Origin: Undaria pinnatifida
Lineage: Eukaryota; Sar; Phaeophyceae; Laminariales; Alariaceae
Assembly: GCA_012845835.1 (NCBI GenBank)
Contig: JABAKD010000023.1
Location: 7,825,147 to 7,889,146, forward strand
DNA length: 64,000 nt
Direction: 5' to 3'
Each line of letters opens with the position of its first letter. Position 1 is the stretch's first letter. This document shows, in pieces, positions 21,066 to 32,700 of this stretch. Made by a program: the position numbers and the translations under genes. The notes under the pieces are model-generated. The model ran no database searches, was not told the origin of the DNA, and saw only the letters and a list, made by a program, of their open reading frames with translations.

Positions 21066-24000
21066 ATGGTTACCGACCTCCATACCATCAAACCCAGGAC
21101 CCCGAGCACCCAGTTGAAATGGCTGCTACATGTTCAACACCGTGTATGTGAGGGAAGCACAGGACAACGAGTACGGCAGGAGGATCACGTTTGAGGCGTT
21201 TGTTTGCAGTGTTTCGTGGTTACCCTCGCGATTGAACTCCCTGCTTCTTTGTACGTTTGTAAATTCGCGTTAGAAATTCACAATGGAGTGGCACACTACC
21301 CTGCGTAAAAACAATCGGGTTGAGTTCTTTTTGTCTGTGCGATACAGCAACTCGTACGAGTGGCTCAAGCCTGTTAGTTACCTGCTTTGTTGCACGGCTC
21401 TTCACGCGCGCAGCCGACGCAGCATTGAGTGTGCCTGCGGCGGCTGCGGCACTGACGCCGTCCGGTTGGGCGCCTGTTCCGCTACCTGTTGGTGTGTTGG
21501 TGACGAGCTTGTATTTCAGCGTTAAGATTTGTTTCCACTTGAGGTTAACGACGTCCTTCGGCCGTTCCGCAAGCATAAAGCAGCAGGACCTACGGTAGCA
21601 GTGATATAATGTTTATTGGTCAGATGGCGCCCACCTGCGTGCTAGTGAGTACGCCATAACTGCTTGACACTGGGTGCGTTTGGTTGCTCACCACTTTTGC
21701 TGCCTGCTGCTGCTCTGATGGCAAGCTTGTATTCAACGGCCACGCCAAACTATGTCCGCTTAACGAAAGGAATCTAGAATCCAGCAAGCGTACGAGGGCA
21801 GAAGAGCACAACACACGCACAAAAAATTACGGACGGCCGCCACATGAGCAACCATTAGTGCCCGAACCCACCGCGCACCTTGCAGAAGTTCAAATGTAGC
21901 CCCCGAACGTGTCTTCAACGAAATCGACGGTTTCGAAACCTGCTCTCGGCCGTATCTACTAAAATTCGGTGCCCCTCGCCACTCTGACGTCGTATTTTGG
22001 TAGTCCTTTGCAAGCAAGAGAACATATTAAGATGATTTTTTTATAAAGCATCCTTCTTCGTGCCAAGCAGCCATGAAACGTTGATTTTGAACGAAGTGGC
22101 TCGTTTTGAGGAGGGGCTATCGTAGAATCAGCCCTTGGCTGAGTATTGCTCCGCTGTCCCGCTGCCTGGCTCAGCTCGTCTGTTTGTGATTGTGGAAGTG
22201 CCGCGTGAACGTTTCACAGCATAATGCAAGGGGTCCCTGTTTTAAGGTAATCTCGATATCGGAACCTCGAGCGACAAACTGATAACCTATACACACGACT
22301 TGTACATTACGTACATGGACTGTATCGTGTGCGGTTGGTTGCTTGTGCTAGGAACATTATCTCTCGCAGGCATCGCCAGTGAGTGGGTGAACCCTGACAG
22401 CCACTAGTCACAAGAATTGGCGGAGAATGCGGTTTTGGTTTGGTGAACCTGCCAGTCTGATCGATGAGCAAGAATCGTTCCTCAGCGTAGTTCTTAGCTT
22501 GACCGACGAGCATAATTAAACGGGGCGCTCTGTTGACCAAATCTCAGAAGAAATGCTTCGTGCAATGTAGGCTAAGCCACCGTAGACCAAGCCCATGATA
22601 CACGGTCTATGGCCATTTTTCTGTTACGAGTCCATATTTCCTGACGGACCCGACACGATTCTCCTTGATGCTTCCTCATGGAGCTCGCGGCCACGTGCTA
22701 TGACCAACACTTCAACCACCGACGACTGTTGAACAGGGAGATTAAGTCGATGCGATTCAAAGTTCTGACCGTAGGTACTCCGCATTCTCATGACCGCTAA
22801 AAAAGTTCTTATGTACGCCAATTCAGACTGTCTGCCGCGCTCGCGTACAAACTATTGACTGATTCTACGATAGTCTAACGTAATAAGTGCTGTGATTCAA
22901 CTGACGTATCATGGCTGTTCGACACGAACAAGGCTAATATATATCAAATAAACGTTATCTTTGCCAAAATCGACCATCGAACAATGACGTCGGGGTCGCA
23001 AGGGGCACCGTCTTTCGGGAGATATGGCCGGGAGCTGGTTCGAAACTGACGATTTCGCTTTAGACAACGGTTGAGGGTCTACCGTAGCACATCTATGTTG
23101 CAACACTATTGTACTCGTTATCCATGCTACATCAGAGCGTTCGCTTGCTAAGCTGCGTAGATCGTCTACTCGCTATACCGACGAGTATTCACCAAAGAGC
23201 GACTCGGATGGCAACTGGCTAGTGTTGCTGCCCAGGGCAATACACGTACACCTGTACGACCCCTTCATGGAGGAAATGAAGCAAACCCACTTCTGACAAG
23301 AAGAGCAAAGAGATACGAGTATCAATGACGTTGGTAAAAAATAACGTCTTCGTGCTTGATACGTACGCCAACAGCCAATGTACACGAAAACTTATTGCAC
23401 ACCGTGTTCCTTCTCCTTGACGAGTAACCCTTCTTGTTACTGCGTATACCTGTCCGCACGTTAAGCTGTGGAGGGGGGTGTTACTTCATACGAAAAAAGG
23501 TTTATTGCTTGGCCACGGAGCATTAAACTTAGATGCCCCTGCGTTGCTATCGGTGTGCGATCAATCATTTCACAGATAATCCGATAGGTATATAAACTGG
23601 AAAATCAAAGGTGAATGGGTTTGACAGGATGAAGGACGGCCCATAAACACCAAATGCAACCAACAGTTCGCACGCAAAGCTTGGAACCAGGGCTGGCCTA
23701 ACTATAGACACACCAGAAGATACCAGATACAGATAAATAGTCTATGCAGATATGCAGATATACTGGTTTGTGCGTGAACGCCTACGAGACCATTTCTGGC
23801 CGTGGGATGAATTTCTGGAAGGATAGTACTGCCGCGCGCCAGGTTTTACCTACCATGTTTAGTTCGCCAACGCAACACATAGTCCACTGCCCAAGTGGTG
23901 TATGAGCAATGGACGTGAGCTGCTTGTGTACAGAGGCAATATGAAATACAGGTACAAATCGCTAATACATAGGCTATATCATGACAAGCAGTACTCAAGT

Positions 24001-24153
24001 ACTTCCTTGGTTGACCACGAAATACAACAATCAACATCTTATCACCTTACTGTTCTTCGCGTACATGGGAATCGAACGCATTGTGATACTACGAAACAAT
24101 CTCCCCGCCAAGATCGTGCGACCCCCAGGCAATGTAGATGTCTATCTGCCGAT
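21066..24153. other. Long intergenic stretch, nothing recognised
   Basis: Frames up to 118 codons occur (for example reverse 21,220-21,576, with an Ala-rich run), none with known domains. No clear tandem or inverted repeat was noticed. Confidence 0.45.
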
Positions 24154-25026
24154 TCAGATGCTGATGGCGTAGCGACACCAGAAATATTGATCACGCAGTC
24201 TTAAACGAGAAAAATGTTTAGCAACCCAAAAAAAAAGTACGAGCTGAATAATGATGGCGGTGCAAAAAGTCAACAGCCGTTCTCTCCCGGTACTATGGAG
24301 CACCACGATACGATGGTCAAGCCGCGAAATATAGTTCGGCGTTATCAGGTCGATGCTGTGGCAACTCCGGACGGGTAGTCCGATCGAATATTCTGTAGCT
24401 CTTCCGAGCGTTGGATTTCGGCACTCCCACGTCCCGGTGTTTTGCAGCGATCGCGTGAAACGTTTTCCCAGTGATTGCACGCTGACACTATCCATGCCGA
24501 TAAAGATACCCCCCAATTGCCACCGATATCTGTCGACTCTTTCTCAGCCATCGTTTCCGTACTAGAGCAACTACCGGACCAACGAGACGCAATACCTCCA
24601 TCGGTTCATCCCGATGATGATGGCGATCTCAGGCGATGGAGATGTCGCTCCAATGATTTGTGGCCGGTAAACAGCCGTCGCTCTGGTATAGACCCCGTTT
24701 TCCGTACTATTGTTCGTACCCTGGGTCTGTTCAGCGCGGCCTTCAACCTTGACGAAGCATTCCGTGGCGTTCTTGGTGTTGTGAATCACGCTACTCTCTC
24801 TTATTTTTGGCAATTCTGGTACAAGGGTATCTAGCCCAACGTACCGTGCAGCATCCGTAAGGGAGAGTGTCAGCACGTAGGGCGTCGATCGTCTGGAGCT
24901 CGTCACACGTCTCTGTGGAAGAAACATGATGTAGCAGCAGCAGCTCGAGGAAGACGACGACGGCCGTGGAGACTCTGAGGACAAGCACAACCCATGTTTC
25001 TGATGAATCGCGGGTAAGCGCGACAA
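24154..25026 (-). other. Possible degraded or multi-exon gene
   Basis: On the reverse strand the frame at 24,791-24,988 begins MLVLRVSTAVVVFLELLLLH, which looks like a secretion signal peptide, followed by a Cys-containing stretch. A GGTACGT donor-like word lies downstream in that frame. Overlapping and following reverse frames (24,571-25,026 and 24,154-24,516) are fairly long and of normal composition. This could be a small intron-containing gene, a gene relic or chance. No family is recognised. Confidence 0.18.
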
Positions 25027-26548
25027 GACCCTTGGCCCCTAGTGTGTGCCATTATTTTGCGATGTATTTAATGGCCGACAACATATTCTCAAAGCCTGAT
25101 ACACGTCGAGGAATTCAAATCCGTTATTGGAGTGTCCCAACGTGGAATCGTGGTGGACATGGTGTTCGGGAGGGTTGGTGGCAGCCACCGTTAAGTATGC
25201 ATGTGAGCTGCGATCTGAAGAGGATCATATTATTAAAGAAAGCACTCTCTGATTGAAGACAAACAAAACACACGTTGTTTGCCAGCTGGGGTGCAACCAC
25301 CGATGACCATGCTCGGCACGGCATACTGATCAAGGCCACGTTCGTTCCTCGCGACATATGTGCCGACTGGTCGATACAATTTCTCATGTAGTTTTCACGT
25401 GGAGGTCATGACGGCATGCTATTTTCAGTAACCTGACTACCGTCGGCGAACGAAGCACCAAGGCTGCAAAAAACAATCCTCGCATCGTTCGTGCTTTGGA
25501 CACGTCTCATGCTCAAGACAGCTACTTCATAGTACGTAGATGAACAACTCAGTGCCGTTTGTCACGCGTAAGCACCCACAATATATGTGCTCTTCTTTTT
25601 TCAGCCCTCTGGGCTACAACCATACAGACCGTAGGCTTTACAGGGTCCACTTCTCATTGAATAGGAGACTCGGGCGCTTCCTATACATCTAGATTGTTGC
25701 TTTTTCGTATCATCCTGCCTCGATAACCCCTTCACTTAGTTTTCCAGCTGCTCATGGTCGTGTTTTTGATCAGGGCAGGATAGGTGGTCGTCCTCTCCTC
25801 TCCCTGCTATGGCACATATCTGAGCACGTTTCTCGCCGTTTGATTCACACTTCCTATAGGTGGAGCAAAGAGTCCAGCAATACCAAATATAATATGTATG
25901 TATGTAGCATCGTCGCCACCAGAGGTAGCAGGCGTGCTTCGATACGGGGAGTTTGTTATTAACCGAATCAGCTCTTGCTGACCAGGATCATCACCTGACG
26001 AACTACCTAGCAAACGTTGGAGTCTCGTTTGAGTTTATAACACCATTCGTTGCATACCTCGGCAATTTGTCGGTCTGCCACGATAAGGATTGCAAGGTGT
26101 TTAAACGTCAACGACACTTCCCATCTCAGGAGCCCTCGAAACGTTTGCCACGTTTCTAGAACAGCATGCGTCGGAAGCGTTTTCGAACCAAAGCGACGGT
26201 GTACCATCATTCACATCACGACAAATAGCGCCGGCCGTTAGGGGACGGCGAGGGTCCATACTGTACCGAAGACAGGTATTGTGCACGCACGTAGCATGCT
26301 GATCGATGTCATGTTGCACACGAGGTCTTGGTATAGGAGCTGCGATTGGCGGGTTATCTCCATTTTATTACCGTATGAAGGGTGTTGGACATTTTTGTGA
26401 AAGTCCGTGTACGACACTAAATTGATAATTGTATTATGTTCGACTGGATCTGCATACAAGAACATTTCCCGCTGGTGCATGGCGTCACTAACGACCCATG
26501 CTACGAGAGAGATAGCTGTTCGGAAAACATGCACGTAGAATGAATGCT
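25027..26548. other. Intergenic stretch, nothing recognised
   Basis: Only short frames without known domains were found. It ends where the reverse-strand LTR relic begins. Confidence 0.45.
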
Positions 26549-27690
26549 GTTCAACGTTTGCACTACGTACAAGCGCGGTTATACCAATGCTCGCGGAAGA
26601 GAGCAGGTAGCTGTAGAATATATCGTACCACCACCGAACGAAACACACTAGAGCCAGTACATGATTGTCGAAAGCCCCTCATATAAGCAGCGCAGGTCGT
26701 ACCGTTCTGTCACAGACCCTCGCACACATACACGAGTGACCTGTACCTTGTTGTCAGAAGCTCCCCTCGGACATACATACGGGCGGTGTCATTCCTCAAA
26801 GCCCCGGTGGTATCGTTACTGCCATCGATTGCCTCGCGTGAGGCAACCTTCCACTCAAGAACACGCAAATGCTTCTCAAGAACGCTTTCTCAAACTATAG
26901 GAAACCATAATATCCGTAGACGAGTGTCTGAAACCGTAGTGCCGCTAACAGCCCCCCTACTCGGTGCATGATACGATAGGTCTAAAAAATCTCAACTCAG
27001 ATGGCCACATAAAACTGCACACCTCAACTCAAATGGCCACATAAAACTGCACATTCCAAATTCCATCAGAAAAGCTATTGCCCGTGGTAAAATGGCCATC
27101 TAAATTGCACCATCAATAGTTGCAAAGGTTAAACAGCCACCTAAAGATCAATATTCTAGGAAATATTACTCATAAGTCGGCCATAACTCAAGCTTGTGCA
27201 CTGAAAGGTCGTTACAACCGATGTCCTCTATCACTGTGCCGCTTATCAACACAAGAAAAAGCATACGTCAATGCATAATATGATAATGATTGCCCAGGTA
27301 AAACGGCAATACCAATATGACAACGTCTCCAATCTCAAGTTCAGTCAAGTTTCCGATATATAACAAGACCGCAACTACGAGAAAGGCCATAGGTAGTAGA
27401 GCAGTACCAATATCAGAATGTCTCAATATCAACTCCAGCATATATCTCCCATACAACATATAACAGTAACAACGGGAAGGGGAAAACCCAACAAGCGATA
27501 GTCTGTTGGGAAAACCTTCAAATAACGTCATTATCACTGTCATTATAAAAAATCGAATCGCTGAATAACATCCCCCTCTGGTTTGCACTCCGTAGGGAAA
27601 TAATCTAACAACGGCACGTCTCCGATGGAAAATAACAACGCGACTCCAACTCTAGCATCCCCCCTGCTTTACACTCCCCAAGAAGAGCGA
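26549..27690 (-). mobile_element. Copia-family relic: LTR plus 3' internal end
   Basis: Read on the reverse strand, 26,950-26,549 is a diverged copy of the LTR at 3,349-3,752. Shared words include GGTCTGTGACAGAACGGT, the region of CCCGTATGTATG, and TGTT...AACA ends, and the length is about 402 bases. Next to it, GCCCCCCTACTCGGTGC (26,951 on) is the inverted polypurine tract and flank, matching 3,320-3,348. Further on, inverted copies of the TTGCCGTTTTACC repeat (near 27,090 and 27,300) and of the upstream G-runs (near 27,570 and 27,660) mark the 3' non-coding region. No coding part is recognised. It is broken, clearly older than the element at 1-3,752, and lacks a second LTR here. A direct duplication of 32 bases (26,991-27,022 and 27,023-27,054) lies inside. 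Confidence 0.75.
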
Positions 27691-28880
27691 ATGCAAACGC
27701 AAACGAAAAAGCGACTCCGTACGCACTGGTTTGATGAAATAATCAGCATGTTGCTATGACGACGCAAATGGAAAAAAACTAAAACTCCCCGTCGGCCACG
27801 CCCCGGTATAACTCCAAACTGAACACCACCGCTCTTGTTATCCCTCTTAAATGCAATACCGTTACCGTATCAACGCAAACAAAGACAAAATAACATAATA
27901 CCGATCGTTCAAATCATGCCTCTGTATACCGGAAATAGCAGCATTCGCTGATCAATGATAGACACCGTACCACAAATTAGGTATCTGATCGTAATGATCT
28001 CGCATGTCGTGTCGGGCAACATGCCAGTTCGCGGTAAGATCAAGTTACCCTAAACTTCGCGTTGAATCACAGAGCAGTTAGCACGCGGGACACTCGGGAC
28101 GCTCCTGCCATTGGAGCGGGTATATCTTCCCTTGCAGGCTATGACACACTTATTTGCTATCGGTTGCCATGTACGGCGTAAATTCATTGGATGCTGTGCA
28201 CGTCGAGTAATGTGCAACCCTCCCCAGTTCGGCAAACAGCGTCCATCTAGCTCGCGCGTATCTTTAACGAATCCCAAATGCACAACGCAAAATACAAAAT
28301 CAAATATATGACAAAAGATTTCTGTGTCCGAGCACAATCACCCCCCCTTTCCGTCCTCGGCACAAATCAGCTGCTGGAGTGCTCTGAAACAAGTACAATG
28401 TTTAGTAGAAGTGATCGTGATGACGGGTACGCCTCTTAAAACAGCCAAAATCTTTCTTGGGACGGTAAAACGTGCCTAAAAATAGTGTATAGAATATAAC
28501 GCTATGTGGAAAGTGTGTAAAACGGTAAAGTTGACAGTCCCGAGCATTTCATCCCTGAATTCATAAGCCCAACCACACCCCACCCCGACCCCACCCCACA
28601 CAAAACCATCCGACACCTGCCAGCCAACAAGTACTCCCATCTGCTTCTTCGCTACCAGCACCACCACCAGACAGGCCACAGCTGAAAGGACTCCTCTCAA
28701 CTCCCCGGAACCGCCGCCAGCTGTATCTATACCAGCCAGGTGTGTCAAATGCAGCCGTCTGCGTACCTCGCTATCTTTTTCGTGCGTTTATAGATGTGCG
28801 TGATAGGACGTAGCGTGATATTGGTTAGCCGGACTGTACTCAACAAGATATAAATACGACTACAGTTGAGACAAAGCTTC
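27691..28880. other. Intergenic stretch, nothing recognised
   Basis: This may contain more internal sequence of the copia relic on its left side, but no clear match was seen. A C-rich run lies near 28,570-28,610. No gene is supported. Confidence 0.4.
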
Positions 28881-28889
28881 GAATAGCAG

Positions 28890-29760
28890 AGAGTTCGTAC
28901 ATCGGGCCCATCAGAAGCCCCGCGTCGGACGAGAGTACTGCTCGGGTATGGGGTCGGTCCGGTGCTTGGCGGGTGATGAATCGCGCAACAGTTTGCACCT
29001 AGTGGAATCACATAGTCTCCCGATGTCGCACCGTAAGAAAGCAAAGCGCACCAGGCAGAATCTGTGACAGCCGCTGTACTATTGCAAAAGTCACGGACCG
29101 CGATCGATCGGCATCTAGACCGCCAGAGCCACCCGTCTCAGACGAGAACATTGTTCTGCAGGGGGGATCACTCCCGTGCTTGGCAGGTGGCGAGACGCTC
29201 GATAGTCTGTACCAAGGAATGTACTCGATGTTAAGATACCGAATGCGAAGGCCGTAAGGCACACCAGGCGACATCTTCAATCTTTGGATGCAGCAGCCAA
29301 AAATTCAAAAATCACCAACCGCGATCAACCGATATGTATGTAGACTGCCAGAGCGACCGGCTTGGACGCGAAGCATTTTTTTTAAAATCTGCTTTGAGAT
29401 TGGTCCTGTGCTTGGCGTGGGAGATAGTGCGCGATAGTCTGCGCCAGACAGCATTCTTAACCTTCAGGTAACGCAACTCAAAGACGAATCAAACGAAAGC
29501 ACCTATCGACCGACCTGTACCACGTACCACCTACATATTGTACCAAGACACCAGGCATTCGCTATGGTGAAACTGAAGGGGTTGGTTATCTCGTCGACGT
29601 CGCCTCCTCGAGAGGACTGCTATCAGGCCCATCACAGCCCCCAGAACACTGCTCGGCCGTCGGGTCAGCCTCGCGCTTGGTGGGCGACCACACGCGCGAT
29701 GGTCTGCAACAGGCGGCATCTTTTGATATTTGGATACTGCCACCTCAAAATCCAAAAGTC
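28890..29760 (+). repeat. Diverged tandem repeats, period about 230 bases
   Basis: The set of words GTGCTTGGCGGGTG, CGCGCGATAGTCTGCACCAGGC, a TTTGGATACTGCA-like stretch and CCGCGATCGATCGGCAT recurs near 28,960-29,110, 29,180-29,340, 29,405-29,470 and 29,660-29,740. Further members lie near 38,500, 39,075-39,210 and 39,265-39,350 in the duplicated block. The copies are old and uneven. Confidence 0.6.
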
Positions 29761-32290
29761 GCTGAAAGCAACGCGAAATATCCACATACGCAAAGGATGT
29801 GCCCAAGTTACCAGACATACAGCTCGGCATCAATAGGTTGTTGCTCTCCCCGCTGTGGGAGATCGGATTGTTAACAAGATCACGTCTGAACCAGGCGGTA
29901 TCTGTTAATCGACCTCCAAATGCGTACACACAGCTGGCACCAGAAAGTGTGGTGGCGACTGCAGACGATGGCACAGAGCTTTCGGTTCCTATTTCCTGTG
30001 TTTTTTTCCGGCCGTCGAGCCTGACTCTTTCTCATACGGGGCTAAAAAAAGTGGTACTCTGTACCAGGTACCAGGTATTGGATACAGCAGTCATATCCCT
30101 GTCGAAAGAAGAGGACATTCTTCATTGCGCCCCCCCAGTTTCGTGCATTAACAATGTCTCTTGTGACGGCTCGTACTGTTGATAGAGTAGTCCAACACAC
30201 CGTCATAGTGCGGGGTGCCACTTTAGTGCGTATAGTGCCATCCGGCAAAGCACCGCACTATATATGATGAGGCTCCACGCCTATTCTACTGTACTACATT
30301 GTACTGCATCTAAAACTATCAAATAAATGTAGAAAGTCGTAATGTACCAGGATACCAGGCATGCATCAATAATCAAAACGAGGTGATTGTTACTTTTTCC
30401 GCTCTCAGAGTCTGTGGGTGTTTTTTGTTTTTTGTTTTTCGTGGACATGGAATAGCTCGCCCCAACGTCGCCCATCAACCACCGAAGAACAAGCCTCCCA
30501 GGGCTATCCCCTCCCAGGCGCTCTGATTACGCCGTGAAGCAATCCCACATGAAGTAAGTCTGTGTAGAGCGATCAACGTTTTCGTACCGCTGTACGGACA
30601 CATTGGACTATTATTCTGTCTTCGTTCTGTACCTACAGTACGTAGATGTATACGGGTTGCCCCATATGGCACACTTTCCACTCGAAGACGTGTACAGTAC
30701 CTGGTATACGAAGAACGGTACAGCAGTGGCAGAAACAATCTCTCTGCCACGATGCCCTCGTTTTCCTCTCCCGGTAAGCTTCCGACCTTAATTAACCCTT
30801 CTCCCAAAACATACGATATACGCTGAGTAGCACAGATAGCTATACTCATACTACACTGTAGAGAGTACGAGTCGTGACGCACGGCCCGCTAAAGGTGTAC
30901 CGCTAAAGGTGTACCTTTATGATCCTGCAAGGTAGTTAGCTTGTTGAATTGTAGAAGATACCTCATGCACAACCAAAAATATTCAGGAAGATGAAAGGGT
31001 ACCCCGATTACCAAACCCGTTGCTTAGGATGTGTATAGCCCTTTGACCTTTGATAATGCAAACCAAACATGACGTCCCGGCGCTTTGGGGTCAACGACCT
31101 CCACCAACCAGAAAAATAGCTGTCGAAAAGCGCTGCTGCAGCCTCTATTGCAGCACATGTCTCGTGCGAAGAGACTCTCACCGGCGCAATGGAGGGCAAG
31201 TCTCACTGTTTAAGAGGCACACTATGCCGGGAGACCCCGCCGTACCGCAATCGATCGCCATGTATGTGCGTGCTATGTTCTCGTCGGACCTTCTTTGTGG
31301 TTGGTCACCTGCACGAGTAGCCAGCCCGGTCTCTGTCCTGCTTAATCACCATACGACCATACAAAGTACCGTGGTACCGTATAGCTAGCGGAACGTGCTA
31401 CTACAAATTTATGATACCAGACGTACATCCCCAATGAGGAAATAAAAGGTTGTTACTCTAGCCGCTGTCAGAATTTGCCATGGATGCTTGTTCTGTCTCT
31501 GTCGATGATGCCGTGGTACAGTGCATGTCTGCCTATATAGTGCCGCTATTGTTGGCTGACACATGCCGCCACTACAGAGAGGCCGCCACCTTATACCAGG
31601 TATAGAGCATCCCAGTATCGTCTAAACCTGTGGCATCCTCAACGCCACGCTACGTCGACGATCTGGCATCTCTCCCTTCTAATTTCGCTACCCTCTTTAT
31701 GTTACTCTGTGGATCCAGAGACAGATGGATGCCAGGTATACATCCGACTCAGTGTGTTGCTGAAAAACCATCTCGGCCTTTCTATAACACGCGTCATAGA
31801 TACGCGTTTTTTTTACGATTGAACTAAATAGACCTCTGACGAAACACATTTGTACCTTTGATGTGTATCTTTATTTTGAATATATATATTATATAACTGC
31901 GGTATCGTTTTTGCCCTTGACACACATGATCCACCCGAACTGTACTCTAAAAAACTGGATAAATATTGATAGCATGCAGCAGCACTTCGAATTGTGTACT
32001 ATTTCTGCCGTGACTCGACCTATAGGGGATCCTGCCTCAGCTGGGTTCCAATCCCTGTCACACGTCTTCTCACCTGCGCCTCTCATGTACAATCCGCGCT
32101 GGTTGTCTTGTATACCCCGTCGTGTACGTCCTGGTGATTTCGTGGGGAAGACTAGCCAAATATCAGTATACGTTATGATACTGGCATGTGCAACCATAGA
32201 GTTAGGACGTTTGGGTCAAAGCATGTACAGTATGTCTATAGAATTCGTCCACTAAGGGCTACACTACACAATAACAAAAAGCGTTTCCGT
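29690..32290 (+). repeat. Segmental duplication, copy A
   Basis: This matches 38,500-41,890 in the same orientation and order. Landmarks are AAGGATGTGCCCAAGTTACC / AAGGATGTAGCCAAGTTGCC, CAGCTCGGCATCAATAGGTT, CCGGCCGTCGAGCCTGACTC, TAGTCCAACACACCGT with TAGTGCGGGGTGCCACTT, ACCTTTGATAATGCAAAC, and ACACATGATCCACCCGAAC. Copy A lacks about 500 bases present in copy B at 38,850-39,355. Neither copy has a recognisable gene. The block leads straight into the head and array that follow, so the duplicated unit is block plus head plus array. Confidence 0.85.
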
Positions 32291-32700
32291 TTGGTCCCGT
32301 TCCATTCCGCACTGCCACCCACTGTACGTTTGCCACAAGCATGGCATCTTAACCTTGGGTTGTTTCCGGCCACCCACGCCGCGTTCACCACCCCGCAGAT
32401 GGCCTTCGCCCCCCACACGTACACATGGAGTACTTCGCGCAGGCCCTTGTTTGAGCACGCAGCTACCACAGTCGGCACATATTCGAGGGAGTAACGCCCG
32501 GGTCAGGGCCAGCCGGCAGTTCGAGCGGGCTGGCCCTGGCCGGGGCCGTACATCGACCGAGGTCCTCGAATATCTGCCCACTACGGTGGCTCTGTTCCCT
32601 AACAAGACCCTGCGCGAAGAACTCCGCGTCAATCTGTGGGGGGCGAAGGCAATTTGCAAGGTGATGTACGACGCGTGGGTAGCTGCTAAAAACGCGTTCG
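32290..32700. repeat. Inverted-repeat head of array A
   Basis: Left arm (about 32,345-32,500) and right arm (about 32,545-32,690) are inverted copies of each other. Peptides read from the two strands agree: LREELRVNLWGAKAICKV forward, LREVLHVYVWGAKAICGV reverse. The centre near 32,521 is the GC palindrome GGGCCAGCC...GGCTGGCCC. The right arm runs without a break into the first array unit. A related head lies at 41,965-42,340. Confidence 0.8.
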
